64,000 bases of DNA from Henningerozyma blattae CBS 6284 (GCF_000315915.1 NC_020185.1:1798001-1862000); one strand, 5' to 3'; positions 9,831 through 19,620 are shown, counted from the first letter of the stretch. Notes: generated from the sequence alone by a model not told the origin. Translations and numbers: made by a program.

Positions 9831-12800
9831 ATGGATGCTGATATATTAAATCCTCTCATTGAGGTACTCTTCCATAGTGAAGGTACAGACACTTTGAATG
9901 GGCCCTTAAAAAAACTTTTTGAAAAACTAAAGTTATTAAAATTCGTATTGTTAGCACCCCCAACTGATATATTGTTAAATTATCTAGATAGTTCAAATAT
10001 TACACCTCGGAATCCCTATAATGGGAGTAATGCAAAACCTTTGGAGGATTTATGTATGAATAGTTACGATTTTATTGCGTCACATATATTGCTATATGAT
10101 TCTAAAGTGATTAAAAATGACCAATGTGTCATGGAATCTATTAATGGAAAAACTATTACTATAAAAAGAGTTACTGGTAATGGAGCATTAAACAACGGCG
10201 AAATGTTAGTTATTACTCCTAGCAAAAATTATAATACACCTAAAAAAATGTTAAAAATTATTAAAATGGATCTATGGCATAATTTCAATAGTTATTTACA
10301 AGGGATGGAAAATTATCCAATTTGGTATATAGACTATCCTTTGTATCCTAATATTATAAAAAATGAATTTTTAACTGCTTTTGATCGAAAACTTATTGAA
10401 ACTGAACAATACTCCGACATAGCTCAGCCAGTAAATGACCTAGAGAATACCACTAAAGATCAGAATCATAAGATACGAAATATATCTAAATTAGAACCTG
10501 ATATTAGCCAATCCGATAGAGGTGGCTTTACAAAGCTTATAAAGGATGATAGAGTTATATGGCAACCTCTTATTAATTCATACAGAGCTACAACTAAACA
10601 TATTGAACAAGCTGAAGGATTACCACAAGCAATAGATGAAAATCAGACAGACGTTAACATAGAAATGGTTCGTGATATTAACTGTGATTTATTTGAGCAG
10701 CTTAAGGATGAAAAACGATACAATTTTTTATCACACGATAATTTGATGGAGTTAATATATGAATTTATCGAAATTAAGTTACATGATGATATTTGGGGAA
10801 GAATTAGCTTTAAATTCACTGAATCTGATTTTGATTTTTCAAAACTATCTAATATTTCAGTTAATAAACTGCTATTAAATTTTTATTCAACAAATAATTT
10901 TAAAAATTTCAAACTACATGATATTGTTATGATGGAAAAGAAAATTTCAAGAGCAGTAACATATTTTCAAAAATTTATTAATGGAATCACTTTTCAGGAA
11001 AAATCTACAGCGTTAATCAAGACCCTCCAAATTTTAACAATAAATAAATTAACGGATGCCGATACATTGATTGGCCTGTTATCAATAGTTATATGCCGGC
11101 TGAAAGTTCGTAATTTAAAATCTCACTTGTTTTATCTTCAGAATTTTGCTGCAGATCCAAATACAATAAAGTTTGGTATTTTAGGCTATTCAATATCCAC
11201 TTTGGAGGCTATCACATACTATTTTGATCATATTTCTCATTCTCATAAAGCCGATTTAATAGCTTTTTGTGACAAATTGCATAACTTGTACGATACTATT
11301 TTAAATAATATTAAATCTTTGGACAATGATATTTTAAGTTATCGATCTCAGAATGGGGAATCCTTATTATCATTATGCATTATTAATAATAAAATGGATA
11401 TTTTCCTAGAACTTCTAACAACCTATGAGCATAGCTTCCCAATAGAAGATATTCTGGATGATAGCGACTTAAATGGATCTAGTTTATTAATGCAGGCGTG
11501 TAAGTATAATAATTATGTTGCTTCTGAAATTTTGGTGACCATCCTAAAAAATTCATGTAATGAAGAAGAATTAAGAATATTCTTAAATAAAACAGATAAG
11601 TTTAACAGGTCGGTGGCACATTATTTTAACATGAAGAACTCTATCTTAATTTTAACCGAGTTTGGTAATCTGATTGATTGGGAATTAAAAGATATAAAGA
11701 AGTTAACACCATTACTGACAATCTTCAAGGTACATAAAGTAAATTATAATGAAAGTTTCATTAAAATATTGTTCAGAGTTGTTCTAACCTGGTACAAAAT
11801 ACATAATAAACCGTTTAATTTAAAAGCACATGTAGATCAGAATGGAAACAACCTGTTACATGTTATGAAAGACTATATTAATTGTCTTATTGAGAATCCA
11901 GAATTATGCGAAACAATTAACATAAATGCCAACAATAATAAGGGTTTATCACCTTTTATGGTTTATTTTAAGACAAATAGATACGATAATATTAGGATAA
12001 TTTTGAAGAATCCCACTTTAATAACATCAGAAGGTCAACTTCCCTTTTTAATTACAAGTACCAATCTTTATAACTCAAAAGTGAATCACTTACTAGCCAC
12101 TCATTTTTTGAGAACCTTAGATTTTGCCTACATTTGTCTTCATTCTTTGAGGTTCAATGATCCATCATCATCTACTTCTGGTACTTCGTTGGCGTGGCTA
12201 GTAGATATTTCAATACTTGAAAAAGAATCTGAATTCCCAACTAGCCATCCTAGTATCTGTAGGACAAAGACCTTAAAGCTGAAAACAATTAAAAGCTTAT
12301 TACATCATTTTATTCGAAAGTATAAATATTCTTCATTACCACTGAAAAGTGCATTAGAATTTTGTAATGATCTTATTAAGTCAAACAATTCAATTAGCTG
12401 GACTAGCAATAGGCATTTTTTACCTCTATCTCTCTTGATCGATAAGTTAGAAATTCAGTATAATCTAAAATTGATTTCAAATTGCTTAAATTTTTTATTT
12501 ATAACAACTGATTTTGATTTTACTCTTTTATTTGATGAATTGAAACTACAAGCATTTTTAAAAATTAATAATAAAAAGTTAAAGGAATCTAATAGTTCTA
12601 ATAAGTTTTCCCATAAAAATAATAGTGATCAAACTACTGAGTTATCGAAAGCATATCAACCAGAAGATATTAATGCGATCCAGACATTTATTAAATTTAA
12701 TTTAGGTGAGTTAGAAAACTTTAAGAATACAATAACAACCATCAAAGATGTTTCTATATTAATTAAATATAAAATTATGGATCTAAATTCGAGTCAATTC

Positions 12801-13445
12801 TTCTTCCAAAAAAATACATTGAAAATTGGTATCAATAATCTTTCTGAAATATTAAAATACTATTCTACACAGAAGCCTCTAATAACTAATGCATATACAT
12901 CTCGAAAATTTTATGATTACAATAGCTACGATTACAAAGTTGAATTTTTGAATAAATTGCTTGAGAATTTAATCTTTTTTGAAAAACTTGTGTGCAAATT
13001 GTATTACGATTTTGAGGATTTATCAAACGGTACCATTAAAACTTGGTGGTACCACTATGGTAGACTACTCGACTATGAAGCTCAATACAATAAACATTAT
13101 CCTAATAGAAAAATCGATATAAATAATAATTTTGAAAGTTTTAACACAATGTTTGATAAACGCGTTAATTTTGACAGTATAACCCACTTTGAAAGAAACA
13201 TTATTTTAAATATCAAAAATACCTCTACTTTATTAAGGAGGTTTAATAATAAAATAAAATTTCTACACGAAAATTTAGCAATCGAATTAAATAATTTCAT
13301 GAACTTTAAAAATAAATTTATTAGAGAATACATCATAAAATTTTCTACAATTGAAGTCATAAAAATACTAAAAGATAATATAATTTATATGGACTCTATT
13401 ATAGCTAGATTTCAAATAGCTACAGACTACATGAAAAAGAACTAA
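9831..13445 (+). CDS. VRL1: VPS9-domain, ankyrin, PX-BAR protein (VARP-like Vrl1)
   Basis: 1,204 residues, uninterrupted. Vrl1 is an endosomal Rab5-type GEF that pairs with the SNX-BAR protein Vin1 in the VINE coat. Visible order: N-terminal domain (1-290); helical VPS9 module about 295-475, including LTDADTLIGLLSIVICRLK in the position of the VPS9 core helix with its catalytic Asp; ankyrin-like repeats about 500-720 (SQNGESLLSLCIINNKMDIF, DLNGSSLLMQACKYNNYVAS, DQNGNNLLHVMKDY); a PX-like region about 760-900 with no obvious basic phosphoinositide pocket; and a helical BAR-like C-terminus about 925-1204. The laboratory S. cerevisiae reference carries a frameshifted copy (YML003W/YML002W); this copy is open. 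Domain boundaries are by eye. Confidence 0.75.
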   Translation: MDADILNPLIEVLFHSEGTDTLNGPLKKLFEKLKLLKFVLLAPPTDILLNYLDSSNITPRNPYNGSNAKPLEDLCMNSYDFIASHILLYDSKVIKNDQCVMESINGKTITIKRVTGNGALNNGEMLVITPSKNYNTPKKMLKIIKMDLWHNFNSYLQGMENYPIWYIDYPLYPNIIKNEFLTAFDRKLIETEQYSDIAQPVNDLENTTKDQNHKIRNISKLEPDISQSDRGGFTKLIKDDRVIWQPLINSYRATTKHIEQAEGLPQAIDENQTDVNIEMVRDINCDLFEQLKDEKRYNFLSHDNLMELIYEFIEIKLHDDIWGRISFKFTESDFDFSKLSNISVNKLLLNFYSTNNFKNFKLHDIVMMEKKISRAVTYFQKFINGITFQEKSTALIKTLQILTINKLTDADTLIGLLSIVICRLKVRNLKSHLFYLQNFAADPNTIKFGILGYSISTLEAITYYFDHISHSHKADLIAFCDKLHNLYDTILNNIKSLDNDILSYRSQNGESLLSLCIINNKMDIFLELLTTYEHSFPIEDILDDSDLNGSSLLMQACKYNNYVASEILVTILKNSCNEEELRIFLNKTDKFNRSVAHYFNMKNSILILTEFGNLIDWELKDIKKLTPLLTIFKVHKVNYNESFIKILFRVVLTWYKIHNKPFNLKAHVDQNGNNLLHVMKDYINCLIENPELCETININANNNKGLSPFMVYFKTNRYDNIRIILKNPTLITSEGQLPFLITSTNLYNSKVNHLLATHFLRTLDFAYICLHSLRFNDPSSSTSGTSLAWLVDISILEKESEFPTSHPSICRTKTLKLKTIKSLLHHFIRKYKYSSLPLKSALEFCNDLIKSNNSISWTSNRHFLPLSLLIDKLEIQYNLKLISNCLNFLFITTDFDFTLLFDELKLQAFLKINNKKLKESNSSNKFSHKNNSDQTTELSKAYQPEDINAIQTFIKFNLGELENFKNTITTIKDVSILIKYKIMDLNSSQFFFQKNTLKIGINNLSEILKYYSTQKPLITNAYTSRKFYDYNSYDYKVEFLNKLLENLIFFEKLVCKLYYDFEDLSNGTIKTWWYHYGRLLDYEAQYNKHYPNRKIDINNNFESFNTMFDKRVNFDSITHFERNIILNIKNTSTLLRRFNNKIKFLHENLAIELNNFMNFKNKFIREYIIKFSTIEVIKILKDNIIYMDSIIARFQIATDYMKKN

Positions 13446-13639
13446 TGGGGCCTTGAGTAAAGGCTGGTAGTGTAAATCTCCCCTATTTTCTTACAAACAC
13501 ATATGGAACACATGTATATTTATTTATTATATAATATATAATGTCAATTAAGCATTAGAGTTTATAATTGATAACTATATTTAAATTAAATAGTCACTCC
13601 AGAGATAAAAGTGGGATAGAGTTAATGTCTTAAAGTAAA

Positions 13640-14761
13640 TCAAGTTGTGTTACTATTATTATTTGGATTGGTATTAGTATTACTATTAGGGTTTAGCAAG
13701 CTGTCAAGTAAATCCATAAATAACTTTTTGTCGAATGCACTACCATTTTTAAAGTTCTGGAGTAAGTTTTTCATTGCTGGATTTGCTAATACGTAACCAA
13801 TATTTTTTGCAGCATCAGGATTATTTTGAATAATTTTAAATATCATTTGTTGTAGCATTGGATTGCTCAATAGAGCAGCAAAGCCATCACCCAATATTGA
13901 GCCAATATCTGGCGAGTTTTTAGTTGAGTTATAACTATTTTCATTATAATTATTGTTAGAGTGATCGTTAGATATTTCTCTTAAAGAAATGTCCGTTTGT
14001 ACTTTTAATTTCAAATCTTCAAACTCTCTTGTGATTTTTTCAGGTACAGAATCTTTATTTAACTCAATAAATTTCTTGTAATAGTCTAAAGCGTCAATAT
14101 ACTGATGTTGTTGTACTTTAATATTGGCTAATCTAATATAAGCTTTAGAAAAATTTGCATCAATGGAAATACAAAAATTTGCATCATTAATTGCACTTTC
14201 ATAATCATTCACTTTTAAATAAGCAACAGATCTGTTTGAATAATATATTGGATCACATGGATATTTTGAAATTGCGTTTGTATAACACTCAATTGCCTTT
14301 TTATAATCTTCACTGAACATTAATCTGTTACCTTCATCTTTAAAAGTATCTGCAATTTGCTTATCTTTATCAGAAAAATTATTCTTGCTGGTATCATTAA
14401 GGTTTATTGAAATTTTTTCATTATTATCGTTTGAAATATTAGACTGGTTTTTTTTTACAGATTCATTCAAAGAGCTAGGCTCTAACGTCAAAGGTGTGGT
14501 TTCTTTTGTAGAGGTGATATTTTTATAGTTATTTTTTGCAAAATTATTAAGTATTGATGTTAAATCACTTTTCGAGAATTTTAAAATTAAACTAGATGAA
14601 ATGTAAGCTTCGTTAAGATTATAGCATTGTTGGATACAATCAATTGCAACATTTAATGAATCGATATTATCTTGAGATATTTCCTTCTTACTTATAACAT
14701 TTTCTAAAAAATTTACAATCAAGCAGGCAACATCTTTGTCATTAATTTGTGTTGTAGACAT
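13640..14761 (-). CDS. SGT2: Sgt2, TPR cochaperone of the GET tail-anchor pathway
   Basis: 373 residues. Sgt2 receives tail-anchored proteins and passes them to Get3 through Get4/Get5, and binds Hsp70/Hsp90 by its TPRs. The N-terminal 75 residues form the helical dimer and Get5-binding domain (VACLIVNFLENVI and DSLNVAIDCIQQCYNL). Three TPR units lie at about 139-245 (DTFKDEGNRLMFSEDYKKAI, DPIYYSNRSVAYLKVNDYES, SKAYIRLANIKVQQHQYIDA). The C-terminal client-binding part keeps LLSNPMLQQMIFKIIQNNPD and the NPAMKNLLQNF unit. The end is Asn-rich rather than Gln-rich. Its ATG faces the tRNA-Arg gene. UTP23 and TSR3 nearby support orthology with YOR007C. Confidence 0.9.
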   Translation of the reverse strand: MSTTQINDKDVACLIVNFLENVISKKEISQDNIDSLNVAIDCIQQCYNLNEAYISSSLILKFSKSDLTSILNNFAKNNYKNITSTKETTPLTLEPSSLNESVKKNQSNISNDNNEKISINLNDTSKNNFSDKDKQIADTFKDEGNRLMFSEDYKKAIECYTNAISKYPCDPIYYSNRSVAYLKVNDYESAINDANFCISIDANFSKAYIRLANIKVQQHQYIDALDYYKKFIELNKDSVPEKITREFEDLKLKVQTDISLREISNDHSNNNYNENSYNSTKNSPDIGSILGDGFAALLSNPMLQQMIFKIIQNNPDAAKNIGYVLANPAMKNLLQNFKNGSAFDKKLFMDLLDSLLNPNSNTNTNPNNNSNTT

Positions 14762-15058
14762 TCTTGTATTTCCGGATAATTTTTAGGGATCTTCTTCGTT
14801 TATCTCTCGAGTAAGATCTGTCTCTCACTTTTTAGCTTTAAAAGTAATATAACATTTAAACCACTATATAGAAAGATTGGTTAAAACACACAGTTAAGAG
14901 AAGTCTGATCATACTCTAGGATATTGATCTATTGATACGCATCTTTTTCGAGAACAACATAGTATCTACTACGACTTAGAATAATCGTCAGAATCAAAAA
15001 AATGAAATACGAAAAAAATAAAAAAAAAAAAAAAAAGTAGTGTCTTTTTATTTTTCAT
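14762..15058. other. SGT2 upstream region
   Basis: Short promoter region of SGT2 ending in an A17-type run (about 15020-15036). On the minus strand this run reads as a long T tract downstream of the tRNA-Arg gene and could serve as a backup Pol III terminator. Confidence 0.4.
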
Positions 15059-15063
15059 AAAAA
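15059..15063 (-). terminator. Pol III T5 terminator of tRNA-Arg(ACG)
   Basis: On the minus strand, TTTTT occurs 7 bases after the tRNA 3' end. A second, longer T run follows about 25-40 bases further downstream. Confidence 0.7.
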
Positions 15064-15070
15064 TGATATC

Positions 15071-15142
15071 TTCCCCGCCAGGACTCGAACCTGGAATCTT
15101 CTGGTTCGTAGCCAGACGCCGTGACCATTGGGCCACGAGGAA
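15071..15142 (-). tRNA. tR(ACG): tRNA-Arg(ACG)
   Basis: Read on the minus strand, 72 nt fold as a full cloverleaf. The 5' acceptor TTCCTCG pairs with 3' CGGGGAA through all seven positions (one T-G pair). The D-arm region is TGGCCCAATGGTCACGGC, the anticodon stem TCTGG/CCAGA encloses loop CTACGAA with anticodon ACG, and the T-arm CCAGG-TTCGAGT-CCTGG contains the B-box GTTCGAGTC. No intron; CCA is not encoded. The sequence is nearly the same as S. cerevisiae tRNA-Arg(ACG), which reads CGN codons after A-to-I editing. Confidence 0.97.
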
Positions 15143-15950
15143 TAAGATATTGTTGTTGTTGATACTTTATTTAATCCTTGATAATATACTTGTTAATAAT
15201 TTTAAATCTTCAGGTAAAATTATTTTTTTTTTATATATTGGGCGATTATGCCCTGGTCTGAGTCAAAGTGATCATCTCTGCTAGAAAATATGCTGGAAAA
15301 TAATATAATTATTATTCCAAGTATTTCTTAAAAAACATTTTTTTCAGGCGTTTAATTTTCACATGCCTAGTTTGGTTCATAATGAACTTTGGGGTGTGTG
15401 TTGAATTTTTTTTTATTTTTTTTTTTCGTGTTATTCTAGAATGTATTCCCTAAACATGTCTTTTTGTGTAAATACAAACATACAAAAAATACATATATAA
15501 AATTTAATATTTCAGTTAAAAAAAAAGGATCCATCTAAGATAAGAAAGATTATTGTTTTTTAAATATATAATTGACCCTCGAAAAAGTACTTTGTAGATT
15601 ATATGCCACCCTTTTCCCAATTGATCCTTCAAAAAAAAAAAAAAAAAATAGAAGGGTGATTCCTTAATCTATCTTATTTAACTATTAAATATTAACACAA
15701 AACTTTCATATACCCGGAATACTCTTAATCCAATTAAGATGTAATTGAATAATTCTAAAAGCTAAAAAAAGCATATAAATGCAAGAATAATGATTTGAAA
15801 TATGAACAAGAGTATCATGAGTAAATAAAATTCCATAATAAGAATAATAATTATAATAATAATAATAAGAATAATAATAATAATAAGAATAATAATAATA
15901 ATACAATAAAATAAAATAAGGAGAAAAAAAAATATTTTTTCCATAATACT
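15143..15950. other. Intergenic, promoter of the GATA-factor gene
   Basis: About 0.8 kb of low-complexity AT sequence with several long T and A runs (near 15405-15426 and 15630-15649) and a trinucleotide repeat (next entry). No gene seen. Confidence 0.5.
15837..15905. repeat. AAT/AAG trinucleotide microsatellite
   Basis: Imperfect run of AAT triplets with AAG interruptions, ending about 45 bp before the ATG of the GATA-factor gene, so it falls in the promoter or 5' leader. Frames through it give Tyr- or Ile-rich artefacts. Confidence 0.85.
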
Positions 15951-16466
15951 ATGACTTCTCAAATTAAATCTAGATTGGATATATTGATAAATGTGATGAT
16001 GGCTGATCCCGTATTCAATCCTCCAAGTCAAGAAGAGACGGAAACAAAAATTGGTAATGGTAAAAAAGTTGAAGTAATTACTGCAGCGACGAAAAATTCA
16101 ATAAATAAAGTTAAAAAACCAAATTGTATTCGTAAGAAAAGAACTTTGAATAAAAGTGCAGAGTATGTTAATTTTACCATTGGTCAAGAATCATTTGTCA
16201 GTTTGGGGCCCAAGAGGTCTACCTCTGGTAAGAACTTGAACAAGTTTGGGTATTGCACTAGATGTGGTATTAAATCTTCACCTGAATGGAGAAAGAACCC
16301 ACAAGGGGAAACCTCGTTGTGTAATGCCTGTGGGTTAAATTTGAAAAAATTAACCAAAGCCTATTCTGAGAATGGTGTTCGATATTTTTTGAAAACATAT
16401 GACAAACCATTCAAACGAAGTATTCCAAGTATTGAAGAGTTGGAAAGGACTTTGAATGAGGAATAA
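15951..16466 (+). CDS. Small GATA zinc-finger transcription factor (GAT3/GAT4-like)
   Basis: 171 residues. One GATA-type finger at about 102-127, C-x2-C-x18-C-x2-[18 protein letters not shown] followed by [13 protein letters not shown]. The SSPEWR segment rather than TTPLWR, and the small size, resemble the minor yeast factors Gat3 (141 aa) and Gat4 (121 aa) rather than Gln3/Gat1. The N-terminus is basic and Lys/Asn-rich; the C-terminus [21 protein letters not shown] is a plausible helix. It lies between tRNA-Arg and UTP23. Family call is firm; which paralogue is uncertain. Confidence 0.85.
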   Translation: MTSQIKSRLDILINVMMADPVFNPPSQEETETKIGNGKKVEVITAATKNSINKVKKPNCIRKKRTLNKSAEYVNFTIGQESFVSLGPKRSTSGKNLNKFGYCTRCGIKSSPEWRKNPQGETSLCNACGLNLKKLTKAYSENGVRYFLKTYDKPFKRSIPSIEELERTLNEE

Positions 16467-16543
16467 GAGGTGTATAACAGTCTATATAGTTGTGTTTGTA
16501 TAATAAAAATATTTTGTGTCATCAATAGAAATTTCCGTCCGGG

Positions 16544-16554
16544 AAAATTTTTCA
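16544..16554 (-). promoter_or_regulatory. RRPE element upstream of UTP23
   Basis: The minus strand reads TGAAAAATTTT, an exact match to the ribosomal RNA processing element TGAAAAWTTTT (Stb3 site), 170 bp before the UTP23 ATG. Confidence 0.7.
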
Positions 16555-16594
16555 ATTGTAAAAGAAAAAAAAATAAGAAGCAAAGGTAGGTAAA

Positions 16595-16604
16595 GCGATG
16601 AGAT
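16595..16604 (+). promoter_or_regulatory. PAC element upstream of UTP23
   Basis: GCGATGAGAT matches the PAC box bound by Dot6/Tod6. It lies 41 bp downstream of the RRPE, the usual RRPE-PAC arrangement of ribosome-biogenesis genes. It runs directly into a short GATGA tandem (to about 16618). Confidence 0.75.
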
Positions 16605-16723
16605 GAGATGAGATGAGGTTGAAATAAAATAAAAAAGCAAACAAATAAACACAGATACAAACAAACAAACAAGCAAGCGCAGATACAAACAAACACCATT
16701 GTAAATTATCACCTCCTATCGAG

Positions 16724-17503
16724 ATGCGTCAAAAAAGAGCTAAATCATACAAGAAACAATTAATAGTTTATAACCATACGTTTAAATTCCGTGAACCATA
16801 CCAAGTGATAATAGATGATGCATTAGTTCAAGAGACGTTACGAGCCAAATATAATTTGATTAAAGGTTTGAACAATGTGCTTTCTAGTAGCAATGCTATT
16901 AAGCCCATGATTACACAATGTTGTATATCTGCATTATATAAGAGTGAGGACCAAGAGAGTATTAGTATTGGTAAGACGTTTGAAAGACGTCGTTGCAATC
17001 ATTCTGTGAAGGAACCTTTAAGCCCATCTGAATGTATGTTGAGTATTGTTGATGTGAATGGGAAGAATAAGCATCGATATATTGTGGCTACACAAGATTT
17101 AGAATTAAGACGGAAATTGAGGAAAATCCCTGGGGTGCCGTTAATCCATTTTAAGAGATCTGTGATGGTTATGGAACCGTTGAGTGATGCTTCATGTGAA
17201 TATAATGAAGAAGTGGAGAGTAAAAAATTGACATCTGGATTGAATTCTACAAAGGCTAGTGTGGAAGGAGGACAAGAGAATGGGATTAAGAAGAAAAAAG
17301 TCAAAGGGGTGAATCCATTAAGTATGAAGAAGAAATCGAACTCGAACTCGAACTCGAACTCGAACTCGAACTCGAACTCGAAACCGAAACCGAAACCGAT
17401 TAAACATGAACGGGACAATGAGAATGCAACGGATCAACCTGCTAAGAAGAGGAGAAAGAGAAAGCATACTTCAAATGCTAATGCTAAAAAATCTGAAGAG
17501 TAA
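16724..17503 (+). CDS. UTP23: Utp23, SSU processome PIN-like protein
   Basis: 259 residues (S. cerevisiae 254). Utp23 binds snR30 and acts in early 18S rRNA processing in the SSU processome. The N-terminus MRQKRAKSYKKQLIVYNHTF is nearly identical to the yeast protein as I recall it. The PIN-like fold (about 1-150) includes MITQCCISALY, the Cys/His zinc site FERRRCNHS...SPSECM, KHRYIVATQDLELRRKLR and IPGVPLIHFKRSVMVMEPLS. The C-terminus is a basic tail containing a (Asn-Ser)n run and Lys-Pro repeats. The tail lengthening comes from a hexanucleotide repeat, annotated separately. RRPE and PAC boxes upstream fit its role. Confidence 0.95.
   Translation: MRQKRAKSYKKQLIVYNHTFKFREPYQVIIDDALVQETLRAKYNLIKGLNNVLSSSNAIKPMITQCCISALYKSEDQESISIGKTFERRRCNHSVKEPLSPSECMLSIVDVNGKNKHRYIVATQDLELRRKLRKIPGVPLIHFKRSVMVMEPLSDASCEYNEEVESKKLTSGLNSTKASVEGGQENGIKKKKVKGVNPLSMKKKSNSNSNSNSNSNSNSKPKPKPIKHERDNENATDQPAKKRRKRKHTSNANAKKSEE
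17336..17398. repeat. In-frame TCGAAC hexanucleotide array in UTP23
   Basis: About eight to nine copies of TCGAAC coding for alternating Asn-Ser, passing into CCGAAA copies coding for Lys-Pro. Length is a multiple of 3, so the frame is kept. Confidence 0.9.
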
Positions 17504-17682
17504 AAATGATTTCAATATAAAATAGATAATAATATATAGGCGTGTGTATGTAAGTGTGTATGTAAATGTGTAATTATTTATTTTTTTTTTTTTTTTCTCT
17601 TTTAACAAGTATACAAATATATATACTTTTTATTTTCCCCTACATAAGTGCATAGCAATGAAAATCAACAAAATATCATACA

Positions 17683-19404
17683 TCATAACAAGTTCATCTT
17701 TTTAAAGATTCCTGTGAATTGGTCGTACAAGACGTCTCCAACTAGATCCAAGTTTTTATAGACCTCGTTAGATTCAAGGTCAGCAGGTTTGGAAATGTTC
17801 CAGAAATCACTTAAATCTTGACCTGCACCGTTGAATACCAAGACGTTTGGAGTCAATTCTGGGATATCCAGTAGGATATCCTTTGTACCATAAGAAATCA
17901 ATCTCTTCTTCAATTGTGCCGGGGTTATACCTCCCTTACGTGAAGTGGCGAATTCACTATCCTGTTCTGGTTGTAGAGATAAGAAATAAGACAATAGACC
18001 TGCTACGTGAGGAGAAGCCATGGAAGTACCCGACAAAGTGGCAGTAGCATCATCCGAACCGATATAAGTGGACAAGATGTTTAGACCTGGAGCAAAGACA
18101 TCGACACATTTACCCCAGTTAGAGAAATAAGCTCTATCGTCACTTAAAGTGGAGGCACCGACGGTGATTGCGTATTTGGCAGAAGCAGGAGAGGTATTAC
18201 AAGCGTCTTGGTTTTCATTACCTGCTGCAACAGCAAAATGGATACCTGCTTTGACAGCAGCGTTGACGGCCAAATCCAAAGATGGAGATTTACCACCACC
18301 CAAGGACATGTTTGCAGTGGAACCTTTGAAACCTGATTTTTTGTTTTTAACATCAGCCAAATGAGAAGCAGTGGCGTATTCGACACCTTTCAAGACATCG
18401 GACATACTACCGGAACCGTTGGATCTCAAGACTTTGACTGCGACGACGTTGGCATTCTTGGCGACACCATAATGTTTGGAAGCAATGGTACCAGCACAAT
18501 GAGTACCATGACCGTTACCGTCTAAATCTTCGTCGTTATTTGGGATGGTCTTACCCCAAGAAGCTCTTCCTTCGAAATCGTTGTGTTCGACGTTGACACC
18601 TGTGTCGATGACGTAGGCGGTGACACCTTCACCGGCCTTGTCATCGAACAAATATTTGTTGAAGGAGCCCAAGTTCAAACGTTCACGGTGGGAGATTCTT
18701 GCCAACCCCCATGGAGCACCGTTTTGAGTGTCGAATTCGTTGATGTTGACAGTGGAGTCTTGTTCGACGAATTGGACCAATGGGTTCAATCTGATGAAGT
18801 CAATGACATCGTCTGTGAAATAGCCGATATAACCTTGCAATAGGGAGTTGATGTTGAAAGAATCAATGATTGGTTGTTGCAAGTCGAGACCTTCGACCGA
18901 GTTGAAATAAGGATGGTCGTGAGGTAGTTGAGCAATGGACTGTTGTTGTAATTCGTTGATTGATTGTTGGTGGAAATCGATTTCTTCAGGGGCAACGTCT
19001 TTTTTGAAGGTGATGATGTAGCGGTGAGGAATGATATTTTGAGGGTGTAAGGATTGGGAGTATAATGGGGCGATGGCGGGGGATTCGTAGTTGCCATCGC
19101 CATCGCCATCGCCATCGCCATCGCCATCGCTATCGCTACCGCTATCGCTATCGCTACCGGAGTCTGAGTCGTCATGTTTGTGCACACGCATTTGCTTGCG
19201 AGATTGTTTGTGATGCTTTGCCGAGTTGTGTTTCACAACACTGTGTTGCCCGCCCTTGTGTTTAGCATGCTCGGCATCCGCACCCGCCTTACCATGCTGT
19301 GGGACCAACTTGTCCCTAAGCATTCTTTCATCTGCAGGAATCAAAAACGAGGAGGCAACAGAGATGGTGGCCAAAGAGACCAAAGAAGTTTTTTCTAGTT
19401 TCAT
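17683..19404 (-). CDS. PRB1: Vacuolar subtilisin-type protease B (cerevisin)
   Basis: 573 residues (S. cerevisiae Prb1 is 635, Ysp3 478). A secreted-pathway serine protease that matures vacuolar hydrolases and degrades autophagic cargo. N-terminal signal MKLEKTSLVSLATISVASSF; His/Lys/Asp-rich propeptide with a (Ser-Asp)/(Asp-Gly)n run at about 79-104; inhibitor-type propeptide domain around HRYIITFKKDVAPEEIDFH; catalytic domain with triad Asp267 (VIDTG), His302 (GHGTH) and Ser461 (GTSMASPH), and oxyanion Asn396 (AAGN). The block from DTQN-APWGLARISHRERLN onward is very close to Prb1. A C-terminal tail follows, cleaved in Prb1. CIN8 is Prb1's neighbour in S. cerevisiae and UTP23 is Ysp3's, so this is the undivided PRB1/YSP3 position. 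GC content is much higher than in genes to the left. Confidence 0.92.
   Translation of the reverse strand: MKLEKTSLVSLATISVASSFLIPADERMLRDKLVPQHGKAGADAEHAKHKGGQHSVVKHNSAKHHKQSRKQMRVHKHDDSDSGSDSDSGSDSDGDGDGDGDGDGNYESPAIAPLYSQSLHPQNIIPHRYIITFKKDVAPEEIDFHQQSINELQQQSIAQLPHDHPYFNSVEGLDLQQPIIDSFNINSLLQGYIGYFTDDVIDFIRLNPLVQFVEQDSTVNINEFDTQNGAPWGLARISHRERLNLGSFNKYLFDDKAGEGVTAYVIDTGVNVEHNDFEGRASWGKTIPNNDEDLDGNGHGTHCAGTIASKHYGVAKNANVVAVKVLRSNGSGSMSDVLKGVEYATASHLADVKNKKSGFKGSTANMSLGGGKSPSLDLAVNAAVKAGIHFAVAAGNENQDACNTSPASAKYAITVGASTLSDDRAYFSNWGKCVDVFAPGLNILSTYIGSDDATATLSGTSMASPHVAGLLSYFLSLQPEQDSEFATSRKGGITPAQLKKRLISYGTKDILLDIPELTPNVLVFNGAGQDLSDFWNISKPADLESNEVYKNLDLVGDVLYDQFTGIFKKMNLL
19093..19160. repeat. 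In-frame GCCATC/GCTATC hexanucleotide array in PRB1
   Basis: Six perfect GCCATC units followed by degenerate GCTATC/GCTACC units. On the coding (minus) strand these give Asp-Gly and Ser-Asp dipeptides in the propeptide. Confidence 0.9.
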
Positions 19405-19539
19405 AGTGGAATGGTAAAAATAAGTTTGAAGTTAGTGGACGCACGTATACGGATGGAATATACGTACGATTTGTGTTAGTCTTTTTACAGTTGATTCGAA
19501 TGTGAATGTCTGTTGGAATACACCTCGTGTGGCGTCGCC

Positions 19540-19598
19540 TTATATATACTCCGACAGGGGCGCAAGCGGTGAGAAATGCGGCCCGATGGGGAAAGGGG
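19540..19598 (-). promoter_or_regulatory. PRB1 promoter: TATA box and two STREs
   Basis: TATATATA at 19541-19548 lies about 137 bp upstream of the PRB1 ATG. Two AGGGG stress elements occur just upstream (19556-19560 and 19594-19598). This fits a stress and nutrient (Msn2/4-type) controlled protease gene; the regulation itself is inferred. Confidence 0.5.
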
Positions 19599-19620
19599 CT
19601 TTGGCAGATGACTGCACCCG

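Noticed and set aside
15706..16031. Tyr-rich and Ile-rich minus-strand frames upstream of the GATA factor
   Set aside because: They are translations of the AAT trinucleotide repeat.
16999..17418. Phe-Glu-rich minus-strand frame opposite UTP23
   Set aside because: Shadow of the hexanucleotide array in UTP23.
18149..19265. Several frames on both strands across PRB1
   Set aside because: Long overlapping frames arise from the GC-rich composition of PRB1; only the minus-strand subtilisin frame has homology.
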